NCBI GenBank assembly: GCA_022865555.1
Contig: JALHTD010000498.1
Location: forward strand, 1-8,736
Direction: 5' to 3'
DNA length: 8,736 nucleotides
Source of the DNA: Thermoanaerobaculaceae bacterium
GTDB taxonomy: Bacteria; Acidobacteriota; Thermoanaerobaculia; Thermoanaerobaculales; Thermoanaerobaculaceae
This document shows, in pieces, positions 1-6,166 of the stretch. Under the pieces are notes generated by a model. That model saw only the letters and a program-made list of their open reading frames with translations. It had not been told where the DNA came from and searched no databases. Both the position numbers and the translations under genes were made by a program. The number at the start of each line of letters is the position of its first letter. The stretch's first letter is position 1.

Positions 1-255
1 ATCGGGCCCCACGTGCACCCCGAGGGCATCCGGATGTACACGGGCATCAAGTACCACGCGATCACGCACGCCAAGCTGCACGACAAGTGGGTCTACGATC
101 CGGACGCGGCCCGCGCGCGGGCCGGGCTGCACGCCTCCCACTTCCGGCCCGCCGGGAAGCCGGCGCCGCCCCGGCCGCGCAGCCCCGACGCCCGGACCTC
201 CTCCACGACCAACTTCGGGTCGGCCTGTTCGAGCACCTTGAGCAACGACGAGTAG
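1..255 (+). CDS. GH57 1,4-alpha-glucan branching-enzyme-like fragment, broken at both ends
   Basis: The frame is open from base 1. Its first 48 or so residues read like the segment after the catalytic core of GH57 branching-enzyme-like proteins (COG1543/DUF1957 group): a GPHVHPEGIRMYTGIKYH stretch, then YDPDAARARA and LHASHF. In that family the pattern is HP-G-R--TGIKY-RIT, a short linker, then YDP--AR--A--HA--F. The enzymes transfer alpha-1,4-glucan chains to alpha-1,6 branches on glycogen in the cytoplasm. The resemblance ends at about base 144. The rest of the frame, to the stop at 253-255, is Pro/Arg/Ser-rich and is the antisense of nuoF, so it is not GH57 protein. The N-terminal part lies left of the window and the C-terminal part is missing. 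The family call is from memory of its conserved pattern. I am fairly sure of GH57 and less sure of the exact activity. Confidence 0.6.
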   Translation: MGPHVHPEGIRMYTGIKYHAITHAKLHDKWVYDPDAARARAGLHASHFRPAGKPAPPRPRSPDARTSSTTNFGSACSSTLSNDE

Positions 256-728
256 CCGCCGTTTTCGATGTAGGTGTAGATGCGGATGGGGTCGACCTTC
301 TCGTTGCGCGACAGGATCGTGCGCGCCTGGTCCCGGTAGAATGGCAGGTCGTCCTGACGGGCCACCGGTTTGCCGGTCTGAGGGTCGACGAAGAGCAGGT
401 TCGCGAGCACCGTCCCTTTGGCCACAGCGTCGACGATCTCAGCCATCTGCTCGCGGCCGACCTTTGGGTAGAAGGCTCGCTGCGGCTCGACGAGCACAGA
501 GGGCTCCGTCTGGCAGTAGCCGTGGCAGCCGGTGACCCGCAGCTTGACCCTCTCCGTGAGGCCGTGCGCCAGGAGCTCCCGCTTTGCAATGCGGATGAGG
601 TCGTTGGCGCCGCTTGCCTGGCCGCAGGTGCCGGCCGAGATCACGATCACCGGGGTTGTGGGATCGCACCCCTCGCGGAGCCGCTCCCACAGACCCTTGA
701 ACTCGTTGAGAGATCGCAGTCTTTCCAT
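93..728 (-). CDS. NuoF-type NADH/FMN-binding subunit, C-terminally truncated
   Basis: This is the N-terminal third of a NuoF/HydB/HndC-family subunit, which takes electrons to or from NAD(H) through FMN. Residues about 25-115 form a thioredoxin-fold [2Fe-2S] ferredoxin-like domain with Cys35 in GTCGQASGA and Cys68/Cys72 in TGCHGYC. Such an N-terminal domain marks NuoF homologues of bifurcating hydrogenases and formate dehydrogenases rather than classical complex I NuoF. A linker follows (ILSRNEKVDPIRIYTYIENGGY, split around residues 138-159). The start of the complex I 51-kDa domain is then seen in SGLRGRGGAGFPAGRKWE at 181-198. After that the frame leaves the family and stops at residue 211, where about 600 residues would be usual, so the NADH site and the [4Fe-4S] domain are missing. 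The ATG at 728 has AAAGGGG seven bases upstream. The nuoE-like gene ends 67 bp upstream, so the two are probably co-transcribed. Confidence 0.88.
   Translation of the reverse strand: MERLRSLNEFKGLWERLREGCDPTTPVIVISAGTCGQASGANDLIRIAKRELLAHGLTERVKLRVTGCHGYCQTEPSVLVEPQRAFYPKVGREQMAEIVDAVAKGTVLANLLFVDPQTGKPVARQDDLPFYRDQARTILSRNEKVDPIRIYTYIENGGYSSLLKVLEQADPKLVVEEVRASGLRGRGGAGFPAGRKWEACSPARARAASGS
129..150. other. Breakpoint joining two truncated genes tail-to-tail
   Basis: On the plus strand the GH57-like reading stays family-like up to LHASHF (127-144). On the minus strand the NuoF reading stays family-like down to GRKWE (about 149-135). The two conserved readings therefore overlap by about 10-20 bases and each loses all resemblance on the far side. 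Two unrelated conserved genes ending mid-domain at one point means the sequence was joined here. The join could be a genomic inversion or deletion, an assembly error, or an inverted chimera from whole-genome amplification. The last usually joins opposite strands through short microhomology, as seen here. Confidence 0.7.
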
Positions 729-795
729 CAGTGCACCCCTTTGCCCAGCAGTTGGGGGTCCGGTTTACACCCTTCGAGAATCGGTGCGCGCAGGC

Positions 796-1638
796 TCACA
801 GGTTGATCCCCGTGAGGTCGAGCATGTGGTTGTGGCAGCCGTGCCGAGAGCATATCTGCACGATGCCGCCGCCACGCACGATCATCGGTACCATCGGTGC
901 CCCGCACTCCACACATGGAGCGGCGCCGGAAAGCTCGGCGTGGCAGTGCGGGCAGAAGAAGTTGGCCACTTGACCCTCGGGGATCTCCTGCTCGGCCTCG
1001 ATCTTGTACGAGCCGTAGAGTGAAGAGAGCAGCAGCCAGCCGTGATGGTCACCGAACGAGATGGTGACCTTGATCGACGGGTATCCGTCGATCGGGTAGT
1101 TCGGGTTCATGAGGCCGTGGTTGCAGCGGGCGCAGGAAACCTCGACCGGGAAAACCCGCTCATCGCTTCGCACGTCAACGTTGTCCAGTCCCGCGGTGGC
1201 CTTCTCAATAATGCGGGGGACCATCGCGGTTCCGACGTTCGCGAAATAGTGTCCGTCGGCGACAACGATGGGACCGAGGGCGCACCCCCCGAGGCAGTTC
1301 TGCGTCTCCAGGGTGAACTGTCCGTCGGCTGTCGTTTCGCCCGCCTCAATGCCGAGCTCTCGCTCCAGCTCCTGGGCGATCTTGGGGGCCCCGCGAACGT
1401 GACAGGCCGTGCCCACGCAGCAGGTGAGGAGGTGCTTGCCCCGCGGCTTGAGGGAAAACCAGCGATAGAAAGTGGCGACCCCGTAGATATCCACCAGGGA
1501 CCGGCCGGTCCGATCGGCCACGGTGCGGAGAGCCTCCTCGGGGAGGTAGGAGTACTTCGCCTGGATGTCCTGCAGGATGGCGATCAGCTCGCCGCGCTCG
1601 CCGCTGTGTTTCTCGATGATCCTGGCGATTTCACTCAT
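796..1638 (-). CDS. NuoE-type [2Fe-2S] subunit with C-terminal zinc-ribbon extension
   Basis: Residues 1-150 are a complete NuoE/HydC/HndA (24-kDa) subunit. A helical N-terminus with ILQDIQAKYSYLPEEAL leads to VDIYGVATFYRWF and then the thioredoxin-fold domain, whose cluster ligands are C74-x4-C79 and C115-x3-C119. In such enzymes this subunit passes single electrons next to the NuoF flavin. At 280 residues it is over 100 longer than ordinary NuoE (about 160). The extra part has a CARC pair (169/172), a conserved-looking FGDHHGWLLLSSLYGSY stretch, a four-Cys zinc ribbon (229, 232, 242, 245) and a final CSRHGC pair (263/268). The ATG at 1638 was chosen because GGAGGG lies seven bases upstream; a longer frame would only overlap the preceding gene, whose stop is 16 bp away. 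Partners are the small Cys-rich gene upstream and nuoF downstream. I am sure of the NuoE part; the role of the extension is unknown. Confidence 0.92.
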   Translation of the reverse strand: MSEIARIIEKHSGERGELIAILQDIQAKYSYLPEEALRTVADRTGRSLVDIYGVATFYRWFSLKPRGKHLLTCCVGTACHVRGAPKIAQELERELGIEAGETTADGQFTLETQNCLGGCALGPIVVADGHYFANVGTAMVPRIIEKATAGLDNVDVRSDERVFPVEVSCARCNHGLMNPNYPIDGYPSIKVTISFGDHHGWLLLSSLYGSYKIEAEQEIPEGQVANFFCPHCHAELSGAAPCVECGAPMVPMIVRGGGIVQICSRHGCHNHMLDLTGINL

Positions 1639-1654
1639 GTACACGCCCTCCGGG

Positions 1655-1873
1655 CTAGCAGTACCCCTCGCAATGCCACACGCCGCCGACCGGCCGCGGA
1701 TAGGAGCAGCTCTCGCGCTTCTCACAGCTGCTGCAGAGGTCCTCGTATTTGCCGTTCGCGTCCGCGCTGGATTTGCGGGGAACCTTCGCAGTCCGGCGCG
1801 ATGCCTCAGAACCCTGGCAGGGTTTTTCGGGTGGGCTCTTTCTTGTCGGTTTGGACCCGCTCGGGTTCATCAT
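1655..1873 (-). CDS. Small cysteine-rich protein, first gene of the nuoE-nuoF operon
   Basis: This is a 72-residue protein in two parts. Residues 1-42 are basic, Ser/Pro/Lys-rich and look disordered. Residues 43-72 carry Cys47, 50, 56, 68 and 72 in the pattern C-x2-C-x5-C-x11-C-x3-C, ending GGVWHCEGYC. That tail resembles small uncharacterised proteins ending in GGVWHCEEY that I recall beside anaerobic redox operons. The Cys spacing suggests a bound zinc or iron-sulfur cluster, which is inference. There is no signal peptide or membrane segment. The stop lies 16 bp before nuoE, so it is almost certainly in the same transcript. The start is uncertain: tandem ATGs at 1873 and 1870 have no Shine-Dalgarno, and an in-frame ATG at 1900 would lie upstream of the start predicted from the sigma-54 promoter. 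I prefer 1873, which coincides with that predicted +1, implying a leaderless or nearly leaderless message. No specific function can be assigned. Confidence 0.72.
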   Translation of the reverse strand: MMNPSGSKPTRKSPPEKPCQGSEASRRTAKVPRKSSADANGKYEDLCSSCEKRESCSYPRPVGGVWHCEGYC

Positions 1874-1883
1874 CGTCTTGTGA

Positions 1884-1899
1884 AGCAAAGAACATGCCA
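1884..1899 (-). promoter_or_regulatory. Sigma-54 (-24/-12) promoter of the small-protein-nuoE-nuoF operon
   Basis: The minus strand reads TGGCATGTTCTTTGCT. Against the RpoN consensus TGGCACG-N4-TTGCW it differs only at the sixth base (T for C). The essential GG (1898-1897) and GC (1886-1885) are separated by exactly ten bases. The predicted start of transcription is about 1873, on the ATG of the small gene. The site lies in the gap just downstream of a sigma-54 activator gene and just upstream of the operon, which supports a real role. It has not been tested experimentally. Confidence 0.72.
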
Positions 1900-2035
1900 T
1901 ATTGTAGCGACTCGTTCGCAGAATCCTCGGTGCTAGGATGGTGACCGGGAAAGCACCTACGGGAGCGCTGCGGACAGCCCCGACCGCCCTTCCACGGACG
2001 GCTCGCGTGCGGTCCTGAGAGCCAGCTCGTGCCCT

Positions 2036-2066
2036 GAGGAATTTCTCCGCAGCGAGGAATTTCTCC
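2036..2066. promoter_or_regulatory. Paired 13-bp near-palindromes, putative activator-binding (enhancer) sites
   Basis: GAGGAATTTCTCC occurs twice without a mismatch, at 2036-2048 and 2054-2066, 18 bp apart start to start. Within each copy GAGGAATTTCTC is an imperfect dyad (five of six base pairs symmetric around AATT), as expected for a site bound by a dimeric Fis-type helix-turn-helix. Their centres are about 169 and 187 bp upstream of the start predicted from the sigma-54 promoter, a typical distance for sigma-54 enhancers. They lie just past the activator stop codon. The two copies could also fold into a hairpin in RNA, but there is no following U-run on the minus strand, so a terminator is less likely. 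Confidence 0.55.
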
Positions 2067-2082
2067 CCATATTCGGTGTGCT

Positions 2083-3435
<1,353 letters not shown>

Positions 3436-3569
3436 CCCTACCCCCCGAGGGAGGATACTACGGGGCCGGGACTCCAAACACCCACACGACGACTTCAGGT
3501 GCGATGTCTCGGCTGCAGTTTCGTGAGGCCAGGGGAAGCTCCGGCATAATGCCCTGCTTGGAGGCGCCG

Positions 3570-4229
3570 ATGGCACTCTTTCCGCCGGAGGTGAGGCACG
3601 AGTTGCCCGGTTGGGGGTTGTTCTGGGCCGATCTCGAGTTGCAGGCCGGCTCGGGGGCCGCTCTGGCTTCGCTGCGCGCCGAAGTGCGCGCTCGCGCCCG
3701 GGCGAGCCACACGCTGGAGGCGCTCTCCGCCCACCCCACGGCAGCTGCCGTGCGGAAGCTCTTCCGGCAGGCCGGGTGCGACCCGACCCGCCACCGCCCC
3801 TCTTCGGAGGCTCTGCTGCGACGGGTCCTCAAGGGGGAGGAGCTTCCCGCAATCCACCCGCTGGTGGACCTCAACAACTGCCTCTCCGTGGAGCTGGTCG
3901 TGCCGGGGTGCGTGATGGCGCTCGGCTCGGCCACGCCGCCGTTCGTGCTCCGAGCCGGCCGTGAAGGGGAGGCCATGCTGTCGATGCGCGGGCAGTACGA
4001 GCTGCACGGCAAGCCGCTGCTCGCCGACCCGGAGGGCCCGTTCGGGACGCCGATCACGGACAGCGAGCGGGTGAAGGTGGGGGAGGGGACCCGGCGCGCC
4101 TGGCTCGTCGCCTACCTGCCCGCGGGCGTGCTGGACGCGGCGTGTGCCCGCGAGGCTCTCGACAGCCTGCTGGCGCAGGCCCCCGTGGCACGCGTGCTGG
4201 CGACCACGATCAGTGCGGACATCGGCTAG
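3570..4229 (+). CDS. Free-standing B3/4-domain protein (PheRS beta editing-domain family)
   Basis: This 219-residue cytoplasmic protein belongs to the stand-alone B3/4 family, related to the editing module of the phenylalanyl-tRNA synthetase beta chain, which hydrolyses mischarged Tyr-tRNA(Phe). The signature is a block at about 76-108, RPSSEALLRRVLKGEELP followed by HPLVDLNNCLSVE, and a second block near 157-175, GPFGTPITDSERVKVGEGTR, which is like the SDS/NDS-er-tkv-egt element of these proteins. No catalytic synthetase domain, membrane segment or signal peptide is present. What free-standing members do is not settled: removal of a wrong amino acid from a tRNA or a small-molecule role are both possible. 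The ATG at 3570 was chosen because GGAGG sits five bases upstream and the alignable sequence begins at once. In-frame ATGs at 3504 and 3549 would add residues without family resemblance. It diverges from the activator across a 134-bp spacer. Confidence 0.8.
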   Translation: MALFPPEVRHELPGWGLFWADLELQAGSGAALASLRAEVRARARASHTLEALSAHPTAAAVRKLFRQAGCDPTRHRPSSEALLRRVLKGEELPAIHPLVDLNNCLSVELVVPGCVMALGSATPPFVLRAGREGEAMLSMRGQYELHGKPLLADPEGPFGTPITDSERVKVGEGTRRAWLVAYLPAGVLDAACAREALDSLLAQAPVARVLATTISADIG

Positions 4230-4325
4230 AGCCGTCCCGGGTCCTGACGTGTCCGGACCGTGCCCACGGCGGCGGCCGGTCCTGCGCGTCATTTACCCGA
4301 CCTCGCAAGCGCCTGACGGAACGAG

Positions 4326-4352
4326 TTGCGGTGCCCCACGGCTTGATAGAAT
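4326..4352 (+). promoter_or_regulatory. Weak candidate sigma-70-type promoter before the permease
   Basis: In the 224-bp gap before the permease, TTGCGG (4326-4331) and TAGAAT (4347-4352) could be -35 and -10 elements. The 15-bp spacer is shorter than ideal, so only the -10 is convincing. It lies about 100 bp before the permease ATG. The rest of the gap shows only short GC-rich inverted repeats without U-runs and no recognisable riboswitch. Confidence 0.25.
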
Positions 4353-4453
4353 CACCCGATGCTCCGGCGCCCCACCGCACCGCCACACCCACCAGGCAGC
4401 GAGGGCGGCCGGGGTTTCCTCCGGATCCATCCCGAGACGACAAGGAGACAGCG

Positions 4454-6076
4454 ATGAAAGCGAGCGGCCGCAGGTACGAGTGGTTTGGCATCGGCGACAT
4501 CAACGGCTTCTTCGGCCTGATGTTCGACAACCTGACCGTGCTGTCGTTCCTGGCCGGAATCCTGGTGTTCGCGTTCAGCTTCCCCGCGGACATCGTGTAC
4601 ACGAGGATGTTCCCCGGCACGGCGTTCGGCGTCCTGTTCGGGGACCTGGTCTACACGTGGATGGCTTTCCGCCTCGCGAAGAGGACCGGCAACCCCAGGG
4701 TCACGGCCATGCCTCTCGGGCTCGACACACCCTCGACGATCGGCATCGCGCTCGTCGTCCTCGGCCCCGCCTTCGTGTCGCTCAAGGCGCAGGGGATGGA
4801 GCCACGCGAGGCTGCGATGATGACCTGGTACATCGGCATGGCCACGATGGTCATGATCGGCGTGATCAAGCTCGTGCTCTCATTTTGCGGCCGCTGGGTG
4901 CAGAAGATGGTTCCGCAGGCGGGCCTGCTCGGGCCGCTCGCCGGCATCGGCCTCACCCTGATCGGCTTCATCCCGCTGGTTGACATCTTCGGCCTGCCCC
5001 TGGTGGGCATGGTGTCGCTCGGTCTGATCCTCTACAACCTGGTGGCGAAGATCCGCCTGCCGAAGAACATCCCCGGCGTGCTGGCGGCCATCGTGATCGG
5101 CACCGCGCTCTACCACATCCTGGGACCCGCCGGGGTTGTGGGCGGAACGTACGCGGCGCCCGCCGGCGAGCTCCATTTCGGCTTCCCGCTGCCGACGCTC
5201 GGCTTCGTGAAGGGGTTCGTGGCGGCCCTCAAGTACCTGCCTCTGGCGGCACCGTTCGCGCTGCTGACCGTCGTGGGTGGGATCAACGTCACCGAGAGCG
5301 CGCGCGTCGCCGGCGACGACTTCAACACCCGCGACATCCTGCTCACGGAGGCGGTGGCGACGCTGGTGGCCGGGGTCTGCGGGGGCGTGGCGCAGTCCAC
5401 ACCGTACATCGGCCAGCCGGCCTACAAGGGGATGGGCTCGAGGGCGGGGTACACGCTGCTCACGGGACTCTTTGTGGGGCTCGGCGGGATCTTCGGCTAC
5501 GTGGGGTACATCGTCGAGCTGATCCCGCGCGCGGTGCTGGCGCCGATCCTGATCTTCGTGGCTCTCGACATCATGGTGCAGGCTTTCCTGGCCTGCCCCG
5601 CACGGCACGCCCCCGCCGTGGCGTTCTCCTACTTCCCGAGCGTGGCGCGCCTGCTGGCGATCAAGTTCGGCGACTCCAGGTTCGTGCCCACCGACCGCTT
5701 CGCCCAGCTTCTGGCCGCGCCGGGCAAGGAGCTGCCCGAGGTGCTGGTCACCGTGGCGGTGGGCAACGGCTTCATCCTCACCGCCATGCTCTGGGGCGCC
5801 TTCCTGGCTGAGCTGATCGACAGGCGCCTGGCCCGCTCGGCGCTCTACCTGGGCATCCTGGGGGTGTTCACGTTCTTCGGGATCGTTCACTCGTCCTTGC
5901 CGGACGGGAGCATGTACCTGCCGTGGACGCTGGCGAACCCGCTCCAGCGAGCCATCCCGTACCAGTACGCCCTGGCGTACATGGTGTTCGCGGCGATGCT
6001 TCTGCTGCTGTCCCTGTCGAAGGAGAGCAAGGAGCCGCCGCCCGCCGAATTGGAGCACCCCGGCGTCGCCTCCTGA
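4454..6076 (+). CDS. NCS2 family permease (AzgA-like xanthine/uracil/purine transporter)
   Basis: This 540-residue polytopic membrane protein belongs to the nucleobase-ascorbate transporter superfamily, closest in feel to the AzgA branch (COG2252), which imports purines by ion symport across the inner membrane. Hydrophobic spans are spread along its length, for example about 26-43, 55-72, 95-110, 123-144, 157-178, 183-199, 207-224, 262-276, 298-312, 333-353, 359-380, 435-454, 462-479 and 505-522. That is near the family's 14. The substrate-site features are Glu281 in GGINVTESARVAGDD and the half-helix segment AQSTPYIGQPAYKGMGSRAGY (split near 313-333). Both differ from well-studied AzgA (TS-V-SY-ES), so the substrate is uncertain. 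It is about 90 residues longer than usual AzgA, including a polar stretch near 403-428 and a hydrophilic tail. AAGGAGA ends six bases before the ATG at 4454, fixing the start. A 224-bp gap separates it from the B3/4 gene. Confidence 0.85.
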   Translation: MKASGRRYEWFGIGDINGFFGLMFDNLTVLSFLAGILVFAFSFPADIVYTRMFPGTAFGVLFGDLVYTWMAFRLAKRTGNPRVTAMPLGLDTPSTIGIALVVLGPAFVSLKAQGMEPREAAMMTWYIGMATMVMIGVIKLVLSFCGRWVQKMVPQAGLLGPLAGIGLTLIGFIPLVDIFGLPLVGMVSLGLILYNLVAKIRLPKNIPGVLAAIVIGTALYHILGPAGVVGGTYAAPAGELHFGFPLPTLGFVKGFVAALKYLPLAAPFALLTVVGGINVTESARVAGDDFNTRDILLTEAVATLVAGVCGGVAQSTPYIGQPAYKGMGSRAGYTLLTGLFVGLGGIFGYVGYIVELIPRAVLAPILIFVALDIMVQAFLACPARHAPAVAFSYFPSVARLLAIKFGDSRFVPTDRFAQLLAAPGKELPEVLVTVAVGNGFILTAMLWGAFLAELIDRRLARSALYLGILGVFTFFGIVHSSLPDGSMYLPWTLANPLQRAIPYQYALAYMVFAAMLLLLSLSKESKEPPPAELEHPGVAS

Positions 6077-6122
6077 GACAGCGGCGGTTGCCGAAGCGTT
6101 CTTGGTCATCCGAACTGGGCGC

Positions 6123-6152
6123 TTGACGTCGACGCGAGCGGGCGGCTAGCGT
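6123..6152 (+). promoter_or_regulatory. Candidate promoter of the Lhr helicase gene
   Basis: TTGACG (6123-6128) and TAGCGT (6147-6152), 18 bp apart, match the -35 and the TAnnnT core of a sigma-70-type -10. Transcription would start near 6159, leaving fewer than ten bases before the ATG at 6167. That fits the lack of a Shine-Dalgarno there. A short inverted repeat, GTGGG-CA-CCCAC (6151-6162), overlaps the -10/+1 region and may be chance in GC-rich DNA. Confidence 0.4.
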
Positions 6153-6166
6153 GGGCACCCACGGCG

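Noticed and set aside
1810..1826. Plus-strand hairpin AACCCT-GGC-AGGGTT followed by Ts, resembling a rho-independent terminator.
   Set aside because: No plus-strand gene precedes it, the stem is only six pairs and it lies within the small minus-strand coding region.
1901..1906. TACAAT on the minus strand, a possible sigma-70 -10 for the small-protein operon.
   Set aside because: No -35 is found at proper spacing, and the overlapping sigma-54 promoter is a far better match.
3455..3460. TAGTAT on the minus strand, a possible -10 element for the activator.
   Set aside because: No credible -35 lies 16-18 bp upstream, so it was not listed as a promoter.
4186..4201. TGGCACG followed by CTGGC on the plus strand, a possible second sigma-54 promoter before the permease.
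   Set aside because: The essential GC at -12 is GG here and the site is inside the end of the B3/4 coding sequence.
4880..6109. A 409-codon minus-strand frame opposite the permease.
   Set aside because: It is rich in charged residues and Gln without recognisable motifs; the plus-strand permease accounts for the base pattern.
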